64,000 nucleotides of DNA from JABMQW01 sp964439935 (GCA_964439935.1 CAYTPW010000001.1:366776-430775); one strand, 5' to 3'. Positions 51,962 to 60,972 are shown, counted from the stretch's first letter. Numbers and translations: made by a program. The notes: generated by a model from the sequence alone, not told the origin.

Positions 51962-52789
51962 ATGATAGACTCGATATTGATTTCGATGGCCAGTATGGGT
52001 GGATTGGGATTGCTGTTTTCTGCCGGACTGGCGGTTGCGAATAAAAAATTATATGTGGAAGAGGATCCTCGTGTCGCCCAGGTAAATGAAGAATTGCCCG
52101 GTGCCAATTGCGGTGGTTGCGGGTATCCTGGTTGCGCTAATTTTGCAGAAAATGTAGTAAATGGTATCGCTCAGCCAAATGGTTGCCCGGTCAATAGCGC
52201 CGATGGTACCGAGGCGATTGGCCGGATCATGGGTGTGGATGTAAAGACCGGTGAACGATTGATTGCACGGGTAATTTGTCTTGGTGGTGATTATGAAACG
52301 GCTAAAAAAGGTACCTATGAAGGTATTATGACCTGTACTGCTGCCCATCTTATGAATGGTGGTGACCGGCTCTGTGACTATGGTTGTATTGGCTATGGTG
52401 AATGTGTTGATGTCTGTCCTTTTGATGCGATGTACATGAATGAGAATCATTTGCCGGTGGTAATCGATGATAAATGCACCGGTTGCGGTAACTGTGCTGA
52501 TCTCTGTCCAAGAGATGTGATTGAGATGCATCCGGAGAGTCATAAATTGTTTATTATGTGTAATAACCAGGATGCACCCAAGGAAGCCCGCCAGACCTGC
52601 ATCAAGGCCTGTATCGGTTGCGGTATCTGTATCCGTGTCGTAGAAGAAGGCGAAATTGTGCTGGAGAATAATCTGGCGCGAATTGATTATGATAAATATG
52701 GCCGGGTTCCGGTTGTCCCAACTGAAAAATGTGCTCCCGGATCCTTCGTTATTTTTGGTGAAGGGGAGTCGGTGGAGGCCGCAGCCTAA
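51962..52789 (+). CDS. rnfB: RnfB, multi-cluster electron-input subunit
   Basis: This 275-residue subunit has an N-terminal membrane helix (ISMASMGGLGLLFSAGLAV), the Fe-S domain PGANCGGCGYPGCANFAENV, then 4Fe-4S motifs CDYGCIGYGECVDVCPFDA, CTGCGNCADLCPRDVIEM and CIKACIGCGICIRV. Electrons from ferredoxin enter here. It is separated from rnfA by the GxxExxY cassette, so its expression may depend on readthrough. The RseC-like gene follows with no spacer. Confidence 0.95.
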   Translation: MIDSILISMASMGGLGLLFSAGLAVANKKLYVEEDPRVAQVNEELPGANCGGCGYPGCANFAENVVNGIAQPNGCPVNSADGTEAIGRIMGVDVKTGERLIARVICLGGDYETAKKGTYEGIMTCTAAHLMNGGDRLCDYGCIGYGECVDVCPFDAMYMNENHLPVVIDDKCTGCGNCADLCPRDVIEMHPESHKLFIMCNNQDAPKEARQTCIKACIGCGICIRVVEEGEIVLENNLARIDYDKYGRVPVVPTEKCAPGSFVIFGEGESVEAAA

Positions 52790-53218
52790 TTGCCCGAATC
52801 TATTATCGATCAGGGACGGGTAACGGCCCTTGATGGAGATCAGGCTCAAGTTGAAATTTTGATTGGTGACGCCTGTACCACTTGCGGTGCGCGTATCTTG
52901 TGCAAACCTGGTTCAAATGATATGAATACATTAACTGCGTATAATCAGGTTCAGGCTCAAATTGGTGATCGAGTTGAGGTACGGGAAAGTGGCAATCTCC
53001 TACTTAAGCTCTCTTTTCTTCAGTATGCTGTACCACTGCTAGGATTTACCGCAGGTATTTTTATACCCTACCTGATAATCGGCGGTCAAAATGAATTACT
53101 ACTGTTTCTCTTGGGATGCCTGGGGTGTGGGCTCGGCGCTTGCATTACCTGGCTGGGAATGCGATCACTGGCAGGTAATCCCCAGCATTTTCTCACAATT
53201 ACGAGTATTGTAAAATAA
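52790..53218 (+). CDS. RseC/MucC family membrane protein
   Basis: This is a 142-residue protein starting at TTG 52790, directly after the rnfB stop. The N-terminal domain VTALDGDQAQVEILIGDACT with TTCGARILC carries cysteines like RseC. Two membrane helices follow: QYAVPLLGFTAGIFIPYLII and LLFLLGCLGCGLGACITWLG. RseC proteins associate with RNF-type complexes in other bacteria, for example in reducing SoxR, so its position is expected. A role in RNF assembly or function is likely. Confidence 0.85.
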   Translation: MPESIIDQGRVTALDGDQAQVEILIGDACTTCGARILCKPGSNDMNTLTAYNQVQAQIGDRVEVRESGNLLLKLSFLQYAVPLLGFTAGIFIPYLIIGGQNELLLFLLGCLGCGLGACITWLGMRSLAGNPQHFLTITSIVK

Positions 53219-53242
53219 TCGATAAGTATTAAAGGGAAAGCC

Positions 53243-54775
53243 ATGAGCCATGATTACGTACTGTCAAATCCGCTTTCCAAGATTTTGGATAAGGATCGAA
53301 CTGATTTCACCAGGTCCGATTTACTAAAAGTGATTGCCGAAAAACGGATTGAAAAAATCACTTTTCACTACACAGCTTTGGATAGCAAGCTTAAGGAGCT
53401 CAAACTTCCGATTGCCAGTATTGCCCAGGCGGAGCGGATTCTAGCGGAAGGTGAACGGGTTGATGGATCATCCCTGTTTAAGGATCTGGTGGATGCATCA
53501 CTGTCAGATTTATATGTTGTTCCGATCTACAAGACGGCATTTCTAAATCCATTTGATCCCACCAGTCTTGATTTTATATGTCGCTATTTGACACATGAAG
53601 GAGAACTGGCTCCTTTTGCCCTGGATAATATTCTACAACGGGCTGCCAATAGTATAACCGAATCTACCGGTTACGGTCTGGATGCGCTGGGTGAATTAGA
53701 ATTTTTCCTGATTCATCAGCCTAAGTCCAATATATTTATTTCGTCCAACCAGCAGGGCTATCATGCGGCCTCACCCTATGTGAAGAGCGGTGAGATTGTT
53801 GATGAAATGGTCAGACATATCACCCAAATAACCGGAGCGGTTAAATATGCTCACAGTGAAGTGGGTTATGTCGAGAATGTACGGAGCAATCTGGAAGAAA
53901 TCAGCGGTAAGCAGGCCGAGCAGATTGAAATAGAATTTCAATTAACACCTGTCGTTGAGGCCGGCGATAATCTGGCCCTGGCCCGCTGGTTGATCAGGAA
54001 TATTGCCTATAAATTTGATTGTGTTGCGACTTTCGCTCCCAAACTTGAAGAAGGCGTTGCTGGTAATGGTATGCATGTCCATTTAGCGGTAATGAAGGAT
54101 GGGAAAAATATAATGACCGACAATCGTGGTGAATTATCAAGTCAAGCACTGCAGACTATTGGTGGTTTATGTCATTATGCCGACTCACTGACAGCCTTTG
54201 GTAACACAACATCATCGGCCTTTTTGCGATTGGTTCCGAACCAGGAAGCACCTACGAACATCTGTTGGAGCGAACGAAATCGCAGCGCAATGATCCGGGT
54301 ACCTCTGGGCTGGTCAAACCTGGAAGAGTTGGGGAAAGATCTGAATCCACCACAAGAATATACTGATCGGGAAGGTCGACAGACGGTTGAATTGCGTAGT
54401 CCTGATGGCAGCGGAATCACCTATTTGCTGCTGGCCGGAATCACGATGGCAACTGAATGGGGATTATCACATGATAATGCTCTGCAGATTGCCAAAGACC
54501 TGAAAGTATCCGGCAATATTTTTGAAAACCAGAAATTGTTAAGCGAGTTACCAAAACTACCGAGCAGTTGTGTTGAATCATCCCAGGTCATTCTGGAAAA
54601 ACGGGATCTCTATGAGCGCAATGGTATTTTTCCCGCCAGTATTATCGAATACATTACCAGCTTACTGGCCAGTGAAAATGATGAATTTATAAATCAGAAA
54701 TTGATCGATCTCCCGGCCGATGATCGACTTCATGAAACCCGTAAGATCATGCATAAAGATCTGCACCGTCACTGA
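53243..54775 (+). CDS. glnA: Glutamine synthetase family protein
   Basis: This 510-residue protein has the GS beta-grasp and catalytic domains: ALGELEFFLIHQPKSNIF, EQIEIEFQLTPVVEAGDNLA, the metal/glutamate block EEGVAGNGMHVHLAVMKDGK, AFLRLVPNQEAPTNICWSER and VELRSPDGSGITYLLLAGIT. The adenylylation-type loop of GSI-beta is not evident. It has a long N-terminal part with LDSKLKELKLPIASIAQAER. It may be a divergent GSI or a gamma-glutamyl ligase-like paralogue. AAGGGAAAG precedes the ATG. Confidence 0.88.
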   Translation: MSHDYVLSNPLSKILDKDRTDFTRSDLLKVIAEKRIEKITFHYTALDSKLKELKLPIASIAQAERILAEGERVDGSSLFKDLVDASLSDLYVVPIYKTAFLNPFDPTSLDFICRYLTHEGELAPFALDNILQRAANSITESTGYGLDALGELEFFLIHQPKSNIFISSNQQGYHAASPYVKSGEIVDEMVRHITQITGAVKYAHSEVGYVENVRSNLEEISGKQAEQIEIEFQLTPVVEAGDNLALARWLIRNIAYKFDCVATFAPKLEEGVAGNGMHVHLAVMKDGKNIMTDNRGELSSQALQTIGGLCHYADSLTAFGNTTSSAFLRLVPNQEAPTNICWSERNRSAMIRVPLGWSNLEELGKDLNPPQEYTDREGRQTVELRSPDGSGITYLLLAGITMATEWGLSHDNALQIAKDLKVSGNIFENQKLLSELPKLPSSCVESSQVILEKRDLYERNGIFPASIIEYITSLLASENDEFINQKLIDLPADDRLHETRKIMHKDLHRH

Positions 54776-54963
54776 TCACATATAAGTGTAACATACTGCA
54801 AACAGTATTGGTTTACAGTCGATATTTCAGGGACAGCTATAATTTATACATAATAATGAGATTCATTATCAAATAATCCTTTTATCTTTATTTTCACGAA
54901 TGTAATATTTATCAGGATAGGACAGATAATACACCGGATTTTAACCGAGTAGAGCAATTGCAG

Positions 54964-55338
54964 ATGAATAACCTAAATGACAACTCCAGACTGCTAAAAA
55001 TTCTTAAAATGGCTGTAACAGCCACTTCAATCATTTTATTCTTTTTGCTTATGATTCTATCGGTGTACCAGGAAAAAACTCCAGTTGCTCTTGATGAAAA
55101 AGCGCTGTCTTCACGATATATGTCTGAGCACAGGTTGGATTTTGACAGTCCTGTCAATGGTAAACAATTGGTATTTGAAAGTAGCAATAATCTCAGTGAT
55201 GTCCCCGGAAAAGTCTCAAAATGTTGTTTTTCAAAACAATTTAAATCTGATATCAATAAAGCATTATTTAAGCGTTCCAAAAAATCCGGTTCCAGGACTA
55301 GACGGCCGAATAAAATAATACGGCTGGAACGGGATTAG
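54964..55338 (+). CDS. Small single-pass membrane protein, unknown
   Basis: This is a 124-residue product from ATG 54964 (a TTG two codons upstream also fits). One hydrophobic helix is seen at about residues 14-36 (MAVTATSIILFFLLMILSVY). The outer part is polar, with CC near the middle and a very basic C-terminus (RSKKSGSRTRRPNKIIRLER). No family is recognised. The 188-bp gap upstream holds only a small TACTG..CAGTA hairpin and AT-rich sequence. Confidence 0.5.
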   Translation: MNNLNDNSRLLKILKMAVTATSIILFFLLMILSVYQEKTPVALDEKALSSRYMSEHRLDFDSPVNGKQLVFESSNNLSDVPGKVSKCCFSKQFKSDINKALFKRSKKSGSRTRRPNKIIRLERD

Positions 55339-55446
55339 TTAAGACCGCAGTTTCTTAAAAAATGAATATCCTGGCCGGTTCAGGTATGGGATCAATTGCA
55401 ATTGTAGGACAATATCGATCTTTGCAGTATATTAAGCCGCATTGAA

Positions 55447-56733
55447 ATGAAGCTGGTCAGTAAAATTGTTGGAATTCTATTGTTGTTGTTATCACCGGTT
55501 TTTTCTATCATTTTCGCCAGCGCTGGTTTTGTTATCTCAGGAAATAATTCAATTTTTGTTGCCAAGAATGAAGATAGCTACAATCCGGCTACCAAAATCT
55601 GGTTTATTCCTCCCGAAGATGATACTTATGGACGCGTATATTTTGGTTTTGATAAATCCGACCCCCTGAGCGCCATGAACGATGCTGGTTTGGTTATGGA
55701 ACGATTCGTTGGACCGGAGAGTGACTCAAGGCTAATGCCCACTGACTCTTTGGGAGAAATCAATTATGATCGGATCATGAGCACGAGTGCAACAGTCACG
55801 GATGTGATATCCTGGTTTGACCTAACCAGTCGGGAGCAACTTGGTAATGAAGTAGTCCTGTTTGCGGACCAATCAAATCAAGCAATCCTGGTAAAAAAAG
55901 ATGCGGTAATTTTCAAAGACCAACAGGTAATGATGCATACATCCCCACCCGATCTGCAATCAGGGAGCGGGGACCAACTTGATTGGCGCGCTGCCAAAGT
56001 AAAAGATTTGCTTTCCGATACAAATGCAGTGAATGTAGAGCAATGCCGTACTGCTCTGGCAGCAATCAGTCAGGATATGACTCAATATTCCACTATTTAT
56101 GAAATCAGGAACGGTAGTTTCAATTTGCATCATTTCCATCAATTTGATAATCATCTTCAATTTGATTTAGCTGAGGAACTAAAGGCGGGTCCCCGCCAAT
56201 TAGAGATACCGGCTATGTTTCCCGATAACCCGGAATTTCAGTATATCTATCAGACCCGGCTCACGCCACAGAATAATATTTTTATATTATTGCTGTTATT
56301 TGTAACCAGTTTGATCTACGCTTTCACAATCGTTGCCTGGTTCTCCGGCTGGCTGATCCGACGGCAGGATGCCCGTGATTATGGCCGGGCTGTTGTTGAT
56401 CCAGGACCGGGACCGGTAGCCTGGACCGCCCGTATCACTGCCAGTCTGGCATGTGGTTTGGGATTGTTGTTTCTCCTGGCTACTTATAGTTTTCCCCAAC
56501 TATATCAATTTAGCTGGCCAACTTACATATATCCGTGGTCGCTGCTTAGCCTGCTGGCCTATTTCCCTTTGGCAATGTTGTTACTGATCGGCCCGATCCT
56601 GATTTTTGCTGTTGTTGCCTGGTTGAAGAGCTACTGGAAGCTCCTTTCCCGCTGGCATTATTCGCTAATAGCAATTATCCTTGGTATTAACGTCGCTCTA
56701 TTTTTTTATTGGGATCTAATCAGAATGATTTAA
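55447..56733 (+). CDS. Ntn-hydrolase-like domain fused to membrane helices, nucleophile replaced
   Basis: The 428-residue protein starts with a signal-type helix (LVSKIVGILLLLLSPVFSI) and then shows GNNSIFVAKNEDSYNPATKI, WFIPPEDDTYGRVYFGF and AMNDAGLVMERFVGP, which strongly resemble the linear-amide/penicillin-acylase Ntn-hydrolase fold. In that family the domain opens with a catalytic Cys just before the FVI strand. Here the matching place reads ASAGFVIS, with no Cys. The C-terminal 160 residues are about five membrane helices (NIFILLLLFVTSLIYAFTIV, LLSLLAYFPLAMLLLIGPIL). It may be inactive or use Ser. The function is unknown. Confidence 0.65.
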   Translation: MKLVSKIVGILLLLLSPVFSIIFASAGFVISGNNSIFVAKNEDSYNPATKIWFIPPEDDTYGRVYFGFDKSDPLSAMNDAGLVMERFVGPESDSRLMPTDSLGEINYDRIMSTSATVTDVISWFDLTSREQLGNEVVLFADQSNQAILVKKDAVIFKDQQVMMHTSPPDLQSGSGDQLDWRAAKVKDLLSDTNAVNVEQCRTALAAISQDMTQYSTIYEIRNGSFNLHHFHQFDNHLQFDLAEELKAGPRQLEIPAMFPDNPEFQYIYQTRLTPQNNIFILLLLFVTSLIYAFTIVAWFSGWLIRRQDARDYGRAVVDPGPGPVAWTARITASLACGLGLLFLLATYSFPQLYQFSWPTYIYPWSLLSLLAYFPLAMLLLIGPILIFAVVAWLKSYWKLLSRWHYSLIAIILGINVALFFYWDLIRMI

Positions 56734-56743
56734 AGAATAGTGG

Positions 56744-56815
56744 GCCTAACGTTAAAATCACCTGTTATTAAGGAGCGGCAGCGGAATAAAAGTCAGATGT
56801 ATTTTATTGTTAGCC
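56744..56815 (-). repeat. attC-like site, terminal
   Basis: Reading the minus strand, R'' is GGCTAAC (56815-56809) and R' is GTTAGGC (56750-56744). Inner arms AACAATAAAATACATCTGAC and the reverse of AACGTTAAAATCACCTGTTA pair with mismatches. The stop TAA of the methyltransferase (56812-56810) lies inside R''. It is the left end of the array. Confidence 0.7.
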
Positions 56816-57367
56816 CTTTTTCAATATCGCTGCCTTGTTAAGAAACAATTTGGGTCTCTCATCAACTGCTAGGCCAGCGTCATTGGCTTTCTTAATAGTA
56901 TTTTTAAAAGCCTTTTTTGAAACATGAAATGGTGGTTCAACCATGAATATTCGCCCATCCGGTTTTAGTATCGTCTCTATTTCACTAAAAAATCCTTCTA
57001 CATTGGGAACTTCATGAACCATATAGAACAACAGAATAAAATCAACATGCTCTGACACTCCTATCATGTTTTCTTCGCTCTTATGAAGTGTGATTCTTTT
57101 CTCAAGTTCTGTTTCTTTTATCTTCTCGCTTACTTTTTGAAGCATCCCGTCCTGTAAATCAGAAGCAATAACTCGACCGGAATTACCAACCATTTGAGCC
57201 ATATCAATAGTGAAAAAGCCAGGACCACAACCTATATCCAGAACTATCATCCCTTCTTCAATATAGGGTCCTAATATTTTTTGTGGATTTTGTATCCATC
57301 TTCGAATCCTATTATCGAGACTGCCTGCAAATTCAACCGGGCATACACACTTTTTTCTATCGCTCAC
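56810..57367 (-). CDS. Cassette: class I SAM-dependent methyltransferase
   Basis: This 185-residue protein starts at GTG 57367 with AAAGGAG about 9-15 bp upstream. The N-terminus VCPVEFAGSLDNRIRRWIQN is typical of a UbiE-like group. Motif I is VLDIGCGPGFFTIDMAQMVG, followed by GRVIASDLQDGMLQKV and FILLFYMVHEVPNVEGFFSE. It methylates an unknown small molecule. The stop codon lies in the following attC site. The gene directly starts after the R' box of the preceding site, typical of cassette packing. Confidence 0.85.
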   Translation of the reverse strand: MSDRKKCVCPVEFAGSLDNRIRRWIQNPQKILGPYIEEGMIVLDIGCGPGFFTIDMAQMVGNSGRVIASDLQDGMLQKVSEKIKETELEKRITLHKSEENMIGVSEHVDFILLFYMVHEVPNVEGFFSEIETILKPDGRIFMVEPPFHVSKKAFKNTIKKANDAGLAVDERPKLFLNKAAILKKG

Positions 57368-57387
57368 TATTTCTTTCTCCTTTGAAA

Positions 57388-57501
57388 AGCTAACGCGCTG
57401 GGGTTGAGCTGCTATCTAAAGCAGACTCGATTGGTAAATTCACCGTATCCATCCACATCATTTTCCTAAACCACTCCCCCGCGTGCGAGCCAGCTCTAAA
57501 C
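57388..57501 (-). repeat. Degenerate attC-like site
   Basis: R' is clear as GTTAGCT (57394-57388) with inner GCAGCTCAACCCCAGCGC. The opposite arm at 57481-57500 reads TTTAGAGCTGGCTCGCACGC on the minus strand, which pairs loosely and has lost the AAC of R''. It separates the DUF4332 and methyltransferase cassettes. Confidence 0.45.
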
Positions 57502-57518
57502 TTTTGCTATGCAATGGA

Positions 57519-58181
57519 TTATGATACTGGCTCTAGTTCTTTTGCAATCTCAAGAGTAAAATCAATATCTCTTGCTGTGAAATCCGCAGTTCGCTTTGTC
57601 TTTTCCTCGTACATATCACGAATCTGATCACCCTTGTATTTAATGATCGTTTTGACTGAATCGATACCAGCTTCATAAAGCATACCTGCGAATGCGGGTC
57701 CAACTCCATACAATCTACTTAGATCAGACAAACTAATTAGTTCAGATAGTTCAGATTCACCAAGACCACTTCCATCAAGAATGTCTGACTTTTGTTCTCT
57801 GTCTTCGACTAATTCAAATAAGTGTTTTGATGTTTTTATACCACGCTCTGCCAATTTCAAAATTACATCCTTATCAACATCTGCAAATTTTGAAAGATTT
57901 ACAGGTGAGGAGAAATAGCTTTTAGCTTCTCTTCGGAGAAGAGTCAAGTAGTCAATCGTGAGTCCAGTATTCTCGGCAAAATTGCCAATTTTTGATTTGG
58001 AACTTAAAACGGATAGTAAGTCTGCGAGGTTCCTGATTCCGGACAATCTGAGAATATCGAAATATTTTTTAAGATTTTTCTTTAACATCTGACGACTCGG
58101 AATTAATTCTCGTGAGTCCAGACTGCTTTGGAACTTATCCAGAGAGTACTTTTCAGGGTCTATATAGTATCGGGTCATCAA
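57519..58181 (-). CDS. Cassette: DUF4332 helix-hairpin-helix protein
   Basis: This 220-residue protein has repeated helix-hairpin-helix-like units: LSGIRNLADLLSVLSSKSKI, FAENTGLTIDYLTLLRREAK, LAERGIKTSKHLFELVEDR and LSRLYGVGPAFAGMLYEAGI with SVKTIIKYKGDQIRDMYEEK. This matches DUF4332, thought to bind nucleic acid by analogy with DNA ligase and polymerase HhH domains. The start ATG at 58181 (an ATG two codons further in is also possible) lies 14 bp after the preceding attC R' box. No catalytic motif is visible. Confidence 0.82.
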   Translation of the reverse strand: MMTRYYIDPEKYSLDKFQSSLDSRELIPSRQMLKKNLKKYFDILRLSGIRNLADLLSVLSSKSKIGNFAENTGLTIDYLTLLRREAKSYFSSPVNLSKFADVDKDVILKLAERGIKTSKHLFELVEDREQKSDILDGSGLGESELSELISLSDLSRLYGVGPAFAGMLYEAGIDSVKTIIKYKGDQIRDMYEEKTKRTADFTARDIDFTLEIAKELEPVS

Positions 58182-58195
58182 TCAATTATCCATTT

Positions 58196-58285
58196 GTATA
58201 ACGGACAGGATTTACGCTGCTGGCAAAGAATTGTCAAGAGAAAACCTGGAACTCGTTTACCATCAGAATGAAACCCGTGTCAGGC
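58196..58285 (-). repeat. attC-like site after agmatinase
   Basis: R'' is GCCTGAC (58285-58279) and R' is GTTATAC (58202-58196). Inner arms GACACGGGTTTC and the reverse of GACAGGATTTAC pair. The agmatinase stop TGA (58282-58280) lies in R''. Total length is 90 bp. Confidence 0.6.
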
Positions 58286-59128
58286 ACTGTTTTTTTTCGC
58301 CTCCAACATTTTAGCAATTATTTCTTTCAAGAACTTTCCTGCAACCATCCCTGTGACTCCTAGTAAATCTCGATCAGGATTATACTCCACTATATCTGCC
58401 CCGACTAATTCTCCCTTCAAATCTTGAATAATTTCCACTACATTTCGAGTACTCATGCCACCTGGTTCGCGATGAGAAACTCCGGGAGCGAATGCCGGAT
58501 CAAGACAATCCATATCTATGGATAGATATACCGGCCCCGAAAATTTAATCTCATCTGATCTTTTCAGATCTTTCATTTCAATTATTTCAACTCCCAACCT
58601 TTTCGCCTGATCGCGTTGGTGGCCAGTCAAGGTGCGAATCCCTATTTGTACGAGTCGCTTTACAAGATTTTTTTCCATTATCCGAGCAAATGGACAAGCA
58701 TGAGAATACCGATTACCGTCCAGTTCATCGTAAAGATCCGGATGGGCATCCAGTTGTAAAATGCTTAGATCATTGTACTTTTTTCCATAGGCTCGAATGA
58801 TTGGATAAGTAATTGAATGATCACCACCCAAGGAAATCACTCGGGCTTTGCTACTTATTAACTCATTAATTTTATCTTCTATTTGAGAAAATGCTTCGGT
58901 GTGATTCGTGAATTCCAAGTCGTCAATAAATTGCCACCTAGACGATGTCCCCAAATCAATCATGTTCTCGGTCCACATGTTTGACGACTCGCTAAATAGA
59001 GCTTCCCGAATACGCAGAGGTGCACTTGCTGCTCCACGTCGGAAAGATGAATATTGGTCGAATGGAACACCCAGCACAATTAACTCTGAAGATATTGAAT
59101 CTATGTGATGAGAATTGAAGCTTTTCAT
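58280..59128 (-). CDS. speB: Cassette: agmatinase/arginase family protein
   Basis: This ureohydrolase has about 282 residues from ATG 59128. The frame extends to 59203, but that start would lie inside the upstream attC site, so it is rejected. Manganese-binding blocks are intact: VISLGGDHSITYPI, LQLDAHPDLYDELD, YLSIDMDCLDPAFAPGVSHR and GADIVEYNPDRD. It removes urea from agmatine or a related guanidino compound. For a metabolic enzyme to be carried as a cassette is unusual but known for integrons. The stop codon lies in the R'' of the following attC. Confidence 0.87.
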   Translation of the reverse strand: MKSFNSHHIDSISSELIVLGVPFDQYSSFRRGAASAPLRIREALFSESSNMWTENMIDLGTSSRWQFIDDLEFTNHTEAFSQIEDKINELISSKARVISLGGDHSITYPIIRAYGKKYNDLSILQLDAHPDLYDELDGNRYSHACPFARIMEKNLVKRLVQIGIRTLTGHQRDQAKRLGVEIIEMKDLKRSDEIKFSGPVYLSIDMDCLDPAFAPGVSHREPGGMSTRNVVEIIQDLKGELVGADIVEYNPDRDLLGVTGMVAGKFLKEIIAKMLEAKKNSA

Positions 59129-59166
59129 ATCACTTTTAAGTTTTTCTCCAAATATTGAACATAGGT

Positions 59167-59292
59167 GTCTAACGGGGTCGTCAAGCGCCCGCCGGTCCGG
59201 CAAGACTCCATTAATTCATTATAGCCATTTTCTCCCAATTTTCGCGCCGTGTACCCTCCACCTATGGCGGGTTGCTTGCGCATAGGTTAGCT
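59167..59292 (-). repeat. attC-like site after nitroreductase, VCR-size
   Basis: R'' is AGCTAAC (59292-59286) and R' is GTTAGAC (59173-59167), the latter a perfect GTTRRRY. L'' GCGCAAGCAACCCGCC pairs with L' GGCGGGCGCTTGACG. The length is 126 bp, close to Vibrio superintegron sites. It lies 21 bp after the nitroreductase stop. Confidence 0.72.
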
Positions 59293-59313
59293 ATGCTGTA
59301 CCCATTTCGATTG

Positions 59314-59985
59314 CTATTCAAATGTTGCAATTTGATCCAGTGAAAATTTACATATCACCGGCACCTTTGCAACTTCGCTAGGGTATCCGGTTACCAATAA
59401 TAGAAATGGTCGCTCTGACTTTGGGCGTCCAAGTGTCATGTTCAGGAATTTCATTGGACTTGGGGTATGGGTTAATGTTACCAGGCCCGATAAGTGTAAA
59501 GCTGTAATTAGAATTCCTGTCGCTATCCCCACAGATTCTGATGAGTAATAATTCTTGTACTCTTTCCCACTTTCATTAGGTGTTGTTTTCTTCAGAAATA
59601 TTGCGATCAAACATGGTGCAATTTCCAAAAAGGGCTTGTTCTCGTCTGTACCCAATGGCTGCAACGCTCTGAGCCATTCTTCAGGAGCACGACCTTGATA
59701 AAATGCGCGTTCCTCTTTCTCCGCAGCTTCCCGAATTTCACGTTTTTTCTCGGGATCGGACACTACTACAAAATGCCATGGCTGCTGGTTTGCACCGCTT
59801 GGTGCTGTTCCTGCGGCAGATATGGCATTTCTAATCACTTCATCAGGAATTGGTCGATCAGAGAATTCTCGTACCGTGCGGCGACTTTTCATCACTGAAT
59901 AAAAATCTTGAGAGGCAGCGATCATTTCGTCTACACTTTTTTCAGTAAATTTTAATCGTATATATTTTTTGTCGTCCATATCCAT
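59314..59985 (-). CDS. Cassette: nitroreductase, iodotyrosine-deiodinase-like
   Basis: This 223-residue FMN enzyme has SRRTVREFSDRPIPDEVIRN, GTAPSGANQQPWHFVVVSDP, YYSSESVGIATGILITALHL and TPSPMKFLNMTLGRPKSERP with FLLLVTGYP. These, especially TPSPMKFL and GRPKSERPF, place it in the iodotyrosine deiodinase/BluB-like branch of the nitroreductase family. It may reduce nitro or halogenated aromatics. The start at 59985 is about 60 bp after the previous R' box. The coding sequence is complete. Confidence 0.85.
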   Translation of the reverse strand: MDMDDKKYIRLKFTEKSVDEMIAASQDFYSVMKSRRTVREFSDRPIPDEVIRNAISAAGTAPSGANQQPWHFVVVSDPEKKREIREAAEKEERAFYQGRAPEEWLRALQPLGTDENKPFLEIAPCLIAIFLKKTTPNESGKEYKNYYSSESVGIATGILITALHLSGLVTLTHTPSPMKFLNMTLGRPKSERPFLLLVTGYPSEVAKVPVICKFSLDQIATFE

Positions 59986-60046
59986 TATTCAATATACATT
60001 CTTTTTCTGTTTAGGAGTTCTTTCAAAAATTACCTGCAATAAGGCA

Positions 60047-60065
60047 GGCTAACGCCGTGTTATAC
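60047..60065 (-). repeat. Minimal attC-like site
   Basis: R'' GTATAAC (60065-60059) and R' GTTAGCC (60053-60047) are separated by only 5 bp. No central loop is present. It looks like a deleted attC or a hybrid site. A short hairpin CCTGC-CTTATT-GCAGG follows. It lies 7 bp after the cupin stop. Confidence 0.45.
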
Positions 60066-60072
60066 GCATTAT

Positions 60073-60930
60073 TTATTTTTTACTATCGATAGGCTTGTGT
60101 GTCTTCAACCACATTTCCCCTTCTTTAGTTAAAAAAAAGTCCATCCACTGGTAATACATTCTCTTGCCCTCAGCTACTGTAACCCAGTGACTGGAGCCAA
60201 TAGGAATATGAAGTAGTGTAAATTCAGGAAAGTGAATACTACTTTCATCAGCGTGAACAGTAACATTGTTTCCAGCAAGCCCTAGAAACAATTGATCGAG
60301 CATAGGATGATTGTGTGCTCCAACTTTGTCTGGTCCAATAGTTTCGACTGTTCCCATTGCCACTCTCGGAATATAGTCTTTTGGTAGAACAGTTCGACTA
60401 ACTGTATTTGGACTTTTAATTTTCTCGGTGTAAGCTTTACAGTCATCAAATCTGGAGAAATAAATCCCGTTACGATTTCCTTCTGGAAAGGATTTAATAT
60501 CTTCCAAATCCTGCTGTGAAAGTTTTTTTTGAATATTTATGTAATGTAGAGTATCACCCTCAGCAACTTTGATTGTTATACTATTTATTGAAGTGGAAAA
60601 CGCAATACTTTCAGGTTCAATAATGAAAACTCGCTCTGCAGCTTTTAGGCTTCCTTGCCCCTTAATGAATAGGAAGATATTGTCGTGTTCCTTTGATAAT
60701 GATTCAGATTGAGATAATGGACCAGCGAGGATAACATGATTTATTTCAGCGTCGGCAATTTCACCGGGAAGCAACAATTCACTAAATATCTGACTGTTTG
60801 GTGGTAAGCTCATATTTAGATTTTGTGCAAGAATTTCCGCAACTTTGATAGTACTGGATTCATTGGAAATGACCTGACCGCTTATAACTACTGCAACTAA
60901 AATTGTTAACATATTAAAGGTAATTTTCAT
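60073..60930 (-). CDS. Cassette: secreted cupin-domain protein
   Basis: This 285-residue protein begins with a signal peptide (FNMLTILVAVVISGQVISN). Two cupin-like halves follow. The first has HDNIFLFIKGQGSLKAAERV. The second has VGAHNHPMLDQLFLGLAGNN and LLHIPIGSSHWVTVAEGKRM, with His residues that could bind a metal. The export signal suggests periplasmic action. No specific enzyme can be named. The gene stands between two attC-like sites. Confidence 0.75.
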   Translation of the reverse strand: MKITFNMLTILVAVVISGQVISNESSTIKVAEILAQNLNMSLPPNSQIFSELLLPGEIADAEINHVILAGPLSQSESLSKEHDNIFLFIKGQGSLKAAERVFIIEPESIAFSTSINSITIKVAEGDTLHYINIQKKLSQQDLEDIKSFPEGNRNGIYFSRFDDCKAYTEKIKSPNTVSRTVLPKDYIPRVAMGTVETIGPDKVGAHNHPMLDQLFLGLAGNNVTVHADESSIHFPEFTLLHIPIGSSHWVTVAEGKRMYYQWMDFFLTKEGEMWLKTHKPIDSKK

Positions 60931-60972
60931 TAATCCACCTTTACATTAATTGTTTTTACATTTATTAAAGCC

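Noticed and set aside
59129..59203. Agmatinase start at 59203
   Set aside because: This start lies inside the attC-like site 59167-59292, and the residues encoded there are unlike the family N-terminus.
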